Positions 38,955 to 49,900 of a DNA stretch of 64,000 nt are shown in pieces. Under the pieces are notes generated by a model. It was not told the origin of the DNA and searched no databases. It saw nothing but the letters and a program-made list of their open reading frames with translations. Each line of letters starts with the position of its first letter. Position 1 is the first letter of the stretch. This DNA comes from Ilex aquifolium (taxonomy: Eukaryota; Streptophyta; Magnoliopsida; Aquifoliales; Aquifoliaceae): contig OX637402.1 of assembly GCA_951799425.1 (NCBI GenBank), positions 25,661,492 to 25,725,491 on the forward strand, given 5' to 3'. Both the position numbers and the translations under genes were made by a program.

Positions 38955-40042
38955 GGTTAAGTGACAGAGAATATACCACATATTGATATGCAATTTGATG
39001 TTGATGAAGATGCTTATGTGTTTTATAACAATTATGGAGGGTTTATGGGATTTAACATGAGAAAAGATTTTCAGAATAAAATTTTGAAAGATGGAGTTGT
39101 TATTTATAGAAAATATGTTTACTGTAAACAAAGTCAAATGGTTCAAGATAAAAGAGATTAACAAATAAGAAAACCTTGAATAGAGATGTGAACAAATTGC
39201 CCCGCCCATATGTGCATATCTTTTAATAGAGAAATTGAAAAAGTTGTTGTGGTGAAATGGAACGACAACTACAACTACCTTTTGCACCTTACCGAATATA
39301 TGCATATGATGTCATCCCAACAGAAGGTTACCAGAACACAAGACATTAATATTGATATAGTTGCAGATTGTGGGATATCACTTGAGGCTTCCTATGAAAT
39401 TTTGAGTATTCAGGCGGGAGGAAAGGAAAACCTATGCTTTACTCGTCAAGACCAAAAGAATTACCTCTGTGAAAAGAGGCAACAAGACTTGAGGTATGGT
39501 GAGACGGGTAGATTGTTGAAATATTTTTGAACAGAAGCAGTTAAAAATTCATCATTCTATTGTGGAGTGCAATTGGATATGGAGGAACATGTTACTAATA
39601 TTTTTTGGGCTGACCTAAGAATGATTATTGATTATGGCAATTTTAGGGATGTTGTCTCATTTGACACAATTTTTAGAACGAACAAAGAGTATTGACCATT
39701 TGCTTGTTTTACTGGCTTTAACCATTTCAGGGAGATAGTTTTATTTGGAGTTGTATTATTGTATAATGAAATGATAACATCATTTTAGTGGTTGTTTGAC
39801 ACATTCCTACAAGCTATGTCTGGAAAATATCCTATTACCATCTTCACCGACCAAGGTCAAACAATGACTAAGGCTATTTTTCAAGTGATGCTAGAGACAA
39901 ATCATGTGTTATGTTGTTGGCACATTTGCCAAAGTACTTTAAAACATTTAGGAAACATATATAATGATGGTTCACATTTTCTTACTTAATTTAAAGATTG
40001 TGTATATGGATATGAGGAAAAACATGAATTATTTGAGGCTTA
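38955..40042 (+). pseudogene. FAR1/FHY3-like (MULE-derived) pseudogene, truncated
   Basis: Pieces of a FAR1-RELATED SEQUENCE type protein occur in order. The FAR1 DNA-binding region ('DVDEDAYVFYNNYGGFMGF', then 'YVYCKQ') lies at 38985-39140. A linker with 'EASYEILSIQAGG' follows near 39390. The MULE transposase domain ('FWADLRMIIDYGNFRDVVSF' at about 39605-39665, 'PITIFTDQGQTMTKAI' and 'CWHICQSTLKHLG' at 39830-39955) comes last. Several in-frame stops and frame changes interrupt it, and it ends abruptly where dispersed repeat B begins (40043). The family either regulates phytochrome A signalling or is an autonomous Mutator transposase; which one this copy came from cannot be told. It is not functional. 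Confidence 0.75.
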
Positions 40043-40826
40043 CAATGTGATTGGCTAAATTGGGCATCCCAAGTGAAAACGTGGGCCTACCTATGGTGTA
40101 AATTGGACAATTTTTTTTAGGGTTATTCCAACTACTCCTTCGAGTTTAGATGCTGGCATCGTAGTCCGAGTGAGTTTAGAACATGACCCATGAGAAACAT
40201 GAGTCATTGACCCTTAGGAAATATGAGAAGTATTGAAGTTTAGATCTTTGAGTTATTAGAGGTCAAACTTTGCCAGTGAACCACTCCCAAATATTGAATT
40301 GGAGGGGTTGAAAGCTGAACCTCAATATAATATAAAACTTCAAATACTATATAATTGAAGTACTATTCATGTTTGTTAAAAAAAAAAAGTACTATTCAAG
40401 TTGAAGGTTTTAAAACTGAACTATACAATTCCAATCAAAATTTGGGTTTTTTGAGTTCACTTTAAATTCAGGTTCAAGTCCATGGCCGAATGATAGTTGA
40501 AATTCAAGTTTTATTAAGGTTAATCAGAATCCACAAAGTTTATTTATCTTCGGGTGTTATCCCGAAAATCCAAAATCTCGAAAAGAGGATTATTGTATGA
40601 ATTTAAATATAAGTTGATATTTTTTTTTACTCGCACATAATTTGATCATTGAAAATCTTTGTATACATATGAATATTTCTAAGTTCATTTCGGTTTGAGA
40701 TTATTAAAAATCTATATAAACATATGAACATTTCTAAGTTTAAGTCAGGTTGAATTTGTATAAATCACCCAAGTTGTAAGACCTCTTTAATCACCAAGTT
40801 ATTGATAATTTCTTTGTTCAATGCTT
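40043..40826. repeat. Dispersed repeat B, copy 1 (long form)
   Basis: It begins 'caatgtgattggctaaattg', runs through 'gtttgagattattaaaaatc', and ends near 'taatcaccaagttattg'. The same series occurs at 57507-58050, which lacks about 190 bases present here at 40115-40305. No terminal repeats or coding potential were seen. It interrupts the FAR1-like pseudogene on its left. Confidence 0.7.
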
Positions 40827-41080
40827 ATGTTTGAGTTCCTATAACTATGACTGATGGGCATGGCCTGGACGAGACCTAAATTACAGATGTAGACCCAGTT
40901 CAAATCAAGCTCAGACCATAGATGAAAGTCAGGTCCAAGTCACAGATGTAGACTAACAAAAACTCGTCACAATTTTAATTGGGTCAAGCACACCGTCTTG
41001 GAAGATCAGTCTATTACTAGTGCGCGTAGGGATTTCTATCTTAGAAATGGAATTATGGAACGCAGTCATCGGATTGCGCA

Positions 41081-41555
41081 TGTAAACTTTATTTGATCAA
41101 ATAATAACCAAATAATAACCAAATCATAATTCCAAGATCTAGAACAATCATGATTTTCACATACTCATATTACGGAATTAAAATATCATAATTTACATAC
41201 CTGAAGCCATTATCGCAAACCTTGAATTACTTGATCAAGAATTGAACCATCCTTTGGTGTAGCCCGGAAATCGGTTTCTCTCTCCTGACCTTTCCCTTAC
41301 GATACACAATTCAATGGGACATGTGTATATTTATAGGTAGAGAGAGGACCGGTTCTCTAGTTCAACATAAACTCTACTTCTCATCAAAGTAGAATATCAG
41401 GAAACCACTTCTTCTCATTGACCAATCAGAAACCATTAGTTATACCAGTTAGATTAGGATTGGTAACATTATCATTAACTAACCCAAATTAATTATCTGA
41501 TAATAATCAGTAAAATCACATGTGTCAAATCATGTGGGCCACATTAATTCTTACA
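41081..41555 (-). mobile_element. Solo LTR, 475 bp, copia-like
   Basis: The block begins TG and ends CA and is flanked by a perfect 5-base target duplication 'gcgca' (41076-41080 and 41556-41560). On the minus strand it reads 'tgtaagaattaatgtggccc' to 'ataaagtttaca', with a TATA box 'cctataaatatacac' near 41336-41322 and an AATAAA just before the end, the usual LTR order. No internal retrotransposon sequence remains, so it is the product of LTR-LTR recombination. Assignment to copia is from general resemblance. Confidence 0.85.
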
Positions 41556-41712
41556 GCGCATTGTCAACTTCACGAAATCATCTCACTCGTTACGAGGATG
41601 ACGCCGGCCCCACGGCTCCCCGCAATGGCGCTTTAATCAAGGCTCCCTCGGAGCCCTTGCGAAATTCTATTAATCTATAAATTGTAAGTCCTGCCTATAC
41701 ATGGGGGGCATC

Positions 41713-42987
41713 TAGGCCTGTCAAAGTCCGACACGATACGATTAACCGACACAAATCGACACGAATTAAGCGGGTTTGAGTGAGACATTAACGGGTTCGG
41801 GTGGTAAACAGGTTGACCCATTAAACACGTTTAATAAACGAGTCGTGTTTGGGTAAAACCTGTCAACTCGTTTATCACCCGTTTAAATAAAATTAATATA
41901 ATAATAAATTAATAATTATTTTTAAAAAATTAGCCATAATTTTTATTTTTTTTTAGTGACAGCCATATAAAATATATAAGCCATTTTTCCTTAATTTCAA
42001 ACCCTAATTCTTTCTACCCTTCGATGTTGCGCCTCCAAGTCTCCAACATGGTGGCTGACTGAAGCTTCTCCTCCTCCTCTTCCTCTCTCTCTCTCTCTCT
42101 AGCATAAATTAGGTCGACAATGACTCAGTGAGAAGCTGGAGTCTTGGGCCAAGCTAACATCGAAGACTTCGACGAAGTCTTGGGTGTAAGTTTTTGTTTT
42201 TTTCAATTTCTGTTGAACCATCTCCTTTTTGTTGAAAAAACTTACAGACTTCGACGAAGTCTTGGGTGAAATCTCTCTCTCCCCTAGGTTCGATGATTAA
42301 CCAGGCTGTATTTTTTTTTTCCAGTTTCTGTTGAACCACCTACGAGGTTTGTCTGCCTATTTCCATCTTTTACTTTCTTATTTTCCCTCCACATTTAAAG
42401 TTTTTGGACCTGGGGGAGAGAGAGAACCTAGGTTGTTACTTGTTACTCTATAATCTATGTCAATCCCCTTGTGTTTACTGAAAACTCTTCACGTATAAGG
42501 CAAGTTGATAAATTCGCTGTATAGTGATCAGTTCCACATTTAAAGTTTGGTTGTTTGGGATTGTGGTTTGTAATATGATTGTTCTTTGGTGTAATATGGT
42601 TGTTTCAGATTGTATTTATGATTTGTAATATGGTTGTTGGTGGAATTTGGTTGTTTTGGATTGTGGTTTATATGGTATCTCTAAATATCACATTTTTTTA
42701 TGTTAGTTTGTTAATTTTATAAAGTTATATAGTATTTATAAACAAACAGGTAAATTGGTCAAATAAGTGGTTTACCGTGTTAACCCGACCTTACCCAACA
42801 CGACTCGTTTAAAACTAAACAGGTTAAACGAGTCGTGTTGTATTATCTGTTTATTAAACGGTTTGCGTTCGTGTTGAGATTTTTCACCCGTTTATTAAAC
42901 GTGTCGTGTATAAGTTTACATATTTTTCACCCTTCACCCATTTAACCCGACACGTAACCGTTTAATCCGACACGTTTGACACCCCTG
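41713..42987. mobile_element. Non-autonomous hAT element, 1275 bp
   Basis: The ends 'taggcctgtcaaa' and 'tttgacacccctg' are imperfect inverted repeats. They are flanked by 'ggggcatc' (41705-41712) and 'tgggcatc' (42988-42995), an 8-base duplication with one mismatch. Subterminal regions are full of 'cgacacg' and 'cgtgtcg' motifs. The middle (about 42000-42420) is unlike the rest, CT-rich and with an internal duplication, and may be captured host leader sequence. Confidence 0.85.
42165..42261. repeat. Internal duplication in the 1275-bp hAT element
   Basis: The near-perfect palindrome 'gacttcgacgaagtc' plus 'ttgggtg' occurs at 42165 and again at 42247. Each is followed some distance on by 'tttctgttgaacca'. 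Confidence 0.75.
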
Positions 42988-43579
42988 TGGGCATCACACA
43001 AATCTCAACACTCTACACACTTTTTGAATAATAAGATTCTCCGATCAACGTAACCATTCTTCGTGGAGTAGTCACTCAGACCAAACAACCTAATATGTGT
43101 CTTTTACTGTGTTGAGTATACCCCATTGCATACACCACTACATCTATGATTAATTTTACATATACACATTTGTGCATCATCAATAACAGTTCAGTGGCCT
43201 AAATCTAATTCATTGACATAGATACAATAGAGTTTTTCGTTCACTCATATGTAATATATCTATTTTGGCTAAATTTTGTTTTCTATCTTGGAAGACTTAA
43301 AGAATTTTTATTTTATGTCTTCAAATATTAAATTTTTTATATTATACCCTACAAGTATTAAAAGTGTTGTAATATAGTTTGTCTGTTAGCTTCATATTAC
43401 TCATTTTATCAATGTCAATGGGGACGATTTTTAACAAAATAAGCAATAAATACTAACAGAAGAATCGCAAATACAACACAAAAAATCTAATTTTTAAGAA
43501 TTTAAAATAAAAAATTTTAAATGTTTCAGAGTACAATTCCCCTATCCATTTTGTATACAAAAGAAAAAAAAAAAGAGAA

Positions 43580-44525
43580 TTACACTCAGACCTCCTAAGG
43601 TTTGTTGTTTAATCACTCAAACTCCCTGACATTTAAAATATTACATATAGACCTCTTGAAGTTTGTACGCACGTAACACTTAAACCCCTGTCATCAATGT
43701 GTATATCCGTTAATAAATTGTACTCAAACTCCCTGAAGTTTATAAGCGTGTAATACTTAGACTCCTTATGTTTAAAATATTATACTTAAATAAAAAATAC
43801 TCCAATCAAAAATAGAATATCAAATATTTTAAATTTTACAACAAAAATTCATATTCTATTATAACATTTATTAAAATAAAATCAAAATCAAAATTTATTT
43901 TTTTCTTAAAAAATCATAATTAGTATACAATTATACTATCTATTAGAATTTAATTTGGTCGTTTAAACGACCAAATTAAACTATCAAATTACCCCAATTA
44001 AAAGTTTGAAGATATTGTGTCAATTATAGTTTGACCTCTTATTTAATTTTTTCATTTTTATTGCAATAGATAATATAATTGTATACTAATTATAATTTTT
44101 TAAGAAAAAGTTAATTTTTTATTTTTTATTTTATTTTAATAAATGACATAATAGAACATGAATTTTAGTTGTAAAATTCATGTTTTATTATGAATAACTT
44201 AGACTTGATTTTTTAGTTTTATTCCAATTGATAGTATAATTGTATACTAATTACGATTTTTTTACGAAAAAATTAGATTTTTATTTTAATAAATGATACA
44301 ATATAACATGAATTTTGGCCGTAAAATTTAAAATATTTGATATTTTATTTTTAATTAGAGTATTTTTGGTTTAAATATAATACTTTAAACTTGAGTGATT
44401 TAAATATTATACGTCTACAAACTTTAAAGGTTTGGATATAATTTATTAACAAATATATTAACGGACATTGACGATAGGTATGAATATAGTTTATTAATGG
44501 ATATTGACTAAGAGTCCAAGTGTTA
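43580..44525. mobile_element. Foldback element with arms of about 300 bases
   Basis: The left arm (about 43675-43975) and the complement of the right arm (about 44220-44525) share long series such as 'cttaa', 'tccgttaata', 'aagttt', 'aaaatattttaaattttac' and 'attagtatacaattatacta'. Part of the right arm is repeated once more at 44060-44195. Outer zones carry 'actccctgaagttt'-type motifs typical of some Mutator-like termini. No coding potential; target duplication not determined. Confidence 0.65.
43949..43980. repeat. Perfect 32-bp palindrome
   Basis: The half-site 'tttaatttggtcgttt' is followed at once by its exact complement, with no spacer. It lies at the inner end of the left arm of the foldback element. 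Confidence 0.9.
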
Positions 44526-44739
44526 GGACATCTAACGGGTTATGTAAAAGAGATTTGTTAGCTATTTTAGATAGTTAGTCCACAAATTTTGGCTCTAACT
44601 GGTTAGCTATCTCACTCGACATTACCCATAAGCCAATATTGGCTCGTTGGATCTGGTGAGCTCCTCCAAGGGTAGATATTTCCTCAATCGTTGGATTTGT
44701 GGCAAAATCGTCAACTACACACAAGCTCCACAGAAAGGC

Positions 44740-45060
44740 TTCATTGCAGAAAGCTTCATCGCAGAGGCTCAGTCCACAAAGGCTTCATCTCTACACTGAG
44801 GCTTCATCGTCTTTATCGCCTTCAACAGGTATGATCTCTCTCTCAAAAACTCTGTATTTAAGTCAAGAAAAATGAGAAATTTGTGAGGGTTTTTTAAGGG
44901 TTTGATCTGAGAGGCTTCATCGTCAAATTTCTAACAAAATCTCCCAAAAAATCAGTAAAATCCCCAAAAAATTCAGCAAAACTCTCAAAAAAATCCAATA
45001 AAACCCCTCCAAAAATTTAACAAAACCCCAAAAAATCCAGCAAAACCTCTCAAATTTTAG
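44740..45060. repeat. Two imperfect minisatellites before NSR copy 1
   Basis: At 44738-44818 'ggcttcatc' and close variants recur about six times. At 44938-45055 an approximately 20-base unit like 'caaaaaatccagcaaaaccc' recurs five times with changes. Neither is present before NSR copy 2. Confidence 0.6.
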
Positions 45061-45326
45061 GCGTGTTTCTTTTCATAGTTTGATTTTTTTTTTCATGGGC
45101 TTGTCTAATTTCTGGTTTGGGTATTTTATTTCTTACTTCAAGGAGTAAAATTAGTGGGATTTTTGAATTATATTATTGAAAGTTAGTTGAAATAGTTAAC
45201 TAAAATAAAGAGCGTGGTTATAATGAATTTTAAAAAATAATTAGTTAAAATAGATAATTTAAATAGTGTGGTCGGAGATATCTTACATGTGTATCACCTG
45301 AGGGGATCTTTGTATAATATTTCGAA

Positions 45327-45451
45327 CTAGTCGACGCTCCCAAATATTCTTCCCCGACCGAGAGTGAAAGAGAAAGGGATCATCGAGCGCGGCGCGTGGA
45401 GCAGATTCCAAAACCGAGCTAGGGTTTTACACAGCTCAAACTCCAAGCCAG
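45327..45451 (+). promoter_or_regulatory. 5' leader exon of NSR copy 1
   Basis: Homology with copy 2 (58457-58577) starts abruptly here, including 'ttccccgaccgagagtgaaa' and 'ccgagctagggttttaca'. A good donor 'ag|gtacgc' lies at 45451/45452, and the acceptor 'ttgcag' at 45577-45582 leads into the ATG. The leader therefore has an intron holding a CT microsatellite (45489-45507). Confidence 0.6.
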
Positions 45452-45587
45452 GTACGCCCTCTCCATTAGGGTTTCCACCACTATAACTTCTCTCTCTCTC
45501 TCTCTCGTAAGAAGTGGATACGCAAGCATATTCCTGTAAAGACTCCAAAAACGAGAAAAGAAAATATGATTTTTGATTGCAGAAGAT

Positions 45588-46894
45588 ATGGCGGATGGCT
45601 ACTGGAATGGTCAACCGTCTCTGCATCCTTCAGCAAGCTTGCTCAAGCGACCTCGTTCTGACTATGGTAAACTATTCCACGTTCTAATTTCAATATCAAA
45701 GTATATAAATGTATAGTCTATATGTGTACGAGCTCACGCGATTGGTGAAATTGAGTCGAATGTTTTCTGGTGAACTGATTTTGCATATCTAATTTCGTGG
45801 TCTTGCTGCATCAATTTGACACTTTCTTGGTCTAATCTTTCTTTTGTCGTTGCGATATGAAATTAAATTGATTGTATTGTGTATTCTTGTATATAGTTCT
45901 GTATTGCCCACCCTTTGTGTTTCTAGGGTTTGCTATTGTGCCTATATAGAACAATGTCGCTTCTGGGTTCTTTCGTGTGACTCTTTGTAGATCTAGCCGT
46001 CTTAAGGGCATTCACAAGTGTGACTGTTTGGAGATCTAGCCGCCTTAAAGGCATAGTTTATGAAAGATTTTGTTGGAAATTCTGGGCAGAAACTTTGAGG
46101 CGGCATGGGCATTAACAACTATTGTTAAAAAAGTTGCCTTTATCCTACTTCTGACATTACCAAAGTTTTATCTAACATTAATTCTGCAAGTAAGGGGCCA
46201 GAAATGCTTAAATAATTTTGAACATTATGAGCCATAAGAAAGATGAAACTACTAATTTGGTAACATCCCTTTCATCTTTTGTAAAGGAGGTTTTATCAAA
46301 TACAGCTGTTGATGATGCTAATGGTACGGTGGTTAAGAATACAAATTCAGTTGCTAAAAGCAGTGGTGAAGAAGATCCTAAAGCTATACAGGAATTGTGC
46401 CACAGCACAGTGTTGGGAAAAACATGCCTAGGCGCGAAAGCGAGTGCACTTGACGTGTCTTAATAGGTCTGAATTGATTTCTCCGAGGTGCAATCAAGAC
46501 CCTTGGCCTTGGGCATAATCATGAAGCACCTATGACTTTGGTTTTTTCCCTGTAGTTGATAAATTTTTTTTCTTGCTCTGGTGGCTTTGATTGTTATAGT
46601 TGATATGCATAATATCAGATTGGCAAACCAAGTATAACTATCTGGTTCTAATTCAAAATTCTACATGTGAACTTCACAAATCTACTCTAATCTAACTCTG
46701 ACTATAAGTACTTTTTTGGGGTCATACATTTCGGTCTTTTTCTTTTTTGTTTGCATTATCCTCACTCTTTCTACAGCTCTCTCTGCATTTCTCTTTGATC
46801 TCGCTTTCTATCTAACCCATTTTTATTTCTTTCCTTTTTTTTTCAGTGAAACCAATACCCAATTTACTGAAGTCAACCTGTTTTAAAAAATAAG

Positions 46895-46932
<38 letters not shown>

Positions 46933-49900
46933 TTTTAACCCTTTTTCAACTCTCCGGCTTTACACATTTCTCTCTTTTGTTATTGACCATGTTTGGGAAT
47001 CTTTTTAGGGCAAAATCTAGTTTATCCCCTTGTGGTTTGCGTGTTTTGCATATGGCCCCCCTATGATTTGGAAATCAGCACATTACCCCCTTATGCTTTT
47101 GGACCGATATGCACAGTTAACACCGTAAACAAAAGTGATAAAATGACTTTAGTACCCTCAACTATTCATCATCTTCTTCCTCCCTCTCAATTGTTGCCTA
47201 ATTTTTTGAAAAATCAACCAACCACCCAAGTTTACAAGCTTTTCTCTCTCTCTACAAAACACCAAACTTCCTCAAACCAATGTCAATATCCTCTACTATC
47301 AACCTAGTTTTAAACCCCACAGACTTGTTTCCTTAAATAGCCCCCGTGACCCACGAATTTAAGCTCAAAGGTGATCACAAACTCATTTTGACAGGTTATG
47401 TACATACTAGATTTTTTTTCAACATTTGGGCCAACTTTGGCCCTTAATTTCTCCCTCGTTTCTCAACGTTTTTGGGTGATTCAAATGCCTAAATTTAACG
47501 TATTTCTACCCTCTTTTCAACCATGTATTTAGTTTGTCCAGATCATGCACAAGGTAAGTGGAAATCGAGCTCCAAAGTGACGGGTTCATCATTTTCAAAA
47601 ATTGTCACGATTTTTAAATCAATTTTTCACCCACCGAACCTTATTCTTTCTCGATTCTAACTTCAAAAATGGATTCCTTGACCCTAAAAATGGTGGATTA
47701 GGCCCCCCTTCACCGCCGAAACTCGAAATTTTGAATACCCAAAAATTCAAGTTTCAAGCTTATACCAGATTTTTTTTCAACATTTGGGCCAACTTTGGCC
47801 TTTAATTTCTCCCTCGTTTCTCAACCTTTTTGGGTGATTCAAATGCCTAAATTTAACCTATTTCTACCCTCTTTCTAACCATATATTTAGTTTGTCCAAA
47901 TCATGCACAAGGTAAGTGGAAATCGAGCTCCAAAGTGACGGGTTCATCATTTTAAAAAATTGTCACGATTTTTAATTCAATTTTTCACCCACCAAACCTC
48001 ATTCTTTCTCGATTCTAACTTCAAAAATGGATTCCTTGACCCTAAAAATGGTGGATTAGGCCTCCCTTCACCTCTGAAACTCGAAATTTTGAATACCCAA
48101 AAATTCAAGTTTCAAGCTTAAAAAAGGGTTTTGATTTTCTCTCACTATACACCATGGCCACTAAAGAAACTTTAGGAAATTGTTACTGAATATGAAAACA
48201 AGCTTACCCTATCACACTACTTCTTCCACCATCACCCACTGCGCACCACCCCAGCCCACTGCTCACCGCCACTCTCATTGGAAAATAACTAGTGTAACCC
48301 AATCCTTCAACTCACTTCATCAACTCAATTCATCCATAGTAAAAAACATCAAACTCAACCCAATTCATTGACCCACCAAATTTAATCTGATTCATCACAA
48401 AAAATTCAACCCAATTACAAACAAATTCAACCAACCTCCAGCCAAAAGGAGAGAGAGAAAGATAGAGAAAAAGGGTATTATAGTCCTTTACCCACATTCA
48501 TTTTGGAGGAAAGCACTTGATTTCCCATTCAACCGTTATTTAGGCGCGTGTAACACACACACTGTTAATTTTAACAGAAAATATAACGGTAGCAGATTAG
48601 TCCAAATCCATAAGGGGGTTGAGTGCTTATTTTTAAACGTTAAGGGGGTGATGTGCTCTAAGGGCAAACCACAAGGGGGTAAATTGAAGTTTGCCCATCT
48701 TTTTATTCTCTTTTTCATGAAATCTGACACTGAAATTGCTTAAAAGACGTTCAAAATTCTGAAATTAGTTGTATTTTACAAAATACTGTTGATATTTGAT
48801 GTTTGCAGGAATTTGATGCCGAAAGTCATTTATTTATGTTAGGAAATATGCTCTACGCTGTTGACATCAGCTGGAATGAGTTGTGTCATCCTCAGTATTT
48901 CCATGAAGTTAGCTTTATTTTTGCAAAAAAAAAAAAAAAAATTGATATCTGAAATCTGATATTGAAAGGTGATTGATTTGGCTAAGAATATTTCCATAAC
49001 TTGTAATAGGTTGTATGTTGATGGGATAATCTGTATATGCTGTATGTTGCTAAAATTGTCTGGAATTTGTTGCATTGTATATTTGTATTTGCGGTGAAAT
49101 TATTAATTGTTACATATTTTGTCCAACATGAGTCTCTTTTCAATGAAGTTCGAGTTGGGCTTTGTTGCATTTAATTTCTGCTGCTTACCTTCTACAAAAT
49201 TGTTGTAGGTTTGTAAAACCTTGAATATTTAAGTTGCTTGGTAAGCGGATGCATTTAATGTCATGTATGGGAGAGTGGAATGAAATTGATTTCATGTGTT
49301 GGATATATCTTGAAGCTTCATGGCTGATTTGTTATACTCGTCATAGCGAAGTAAAGTGGTATTCAAATCTGGTCTTCTTACCATTGCAGATCTCCCACAT
49401 TCTGGAGTGAATGACACTAAAACAATTGGATCAGCATATGCCAGCTACCTCCAAAATGCGGTACCCTCTGAGTCTATGGGTCACGGTTGCTTTCATCTGC
49501 TATTCCTCTTTTTGTGCTAAAACATTTATGTTGTCGCTTTTGTAGCAACTTCCTTCTTATACTTCTGCTGAAGTTAGTAATTTTGGTGGAGTCGGATTAG
49601 GAAGCACTGTCGGTGGTGGCATGCGTGCTCTTTCCATGGCTGATCCAGTTGGGCTTGGTCAGTCAAGGGCTATTTTTTCAGATGTAGCACCAAATGGTCG
49701 TGCTCTTTCCATGGCTGATCCAGTTGGGCTTGGTCAGTCAAGGGCTATTTTTTCAGATGTAGCACCAAATGGTCGAGGCATCGGAGTTGGTGGTCAGCTC
49801 TCAGTTGATGCAATGGCAAGGCCGGCCCGTGAAAGTCTGCCTCTCCCTCCCGATGCTTCCAGTACTGTATATGTTGAGGGACTACCTTCCAACAGCACGA

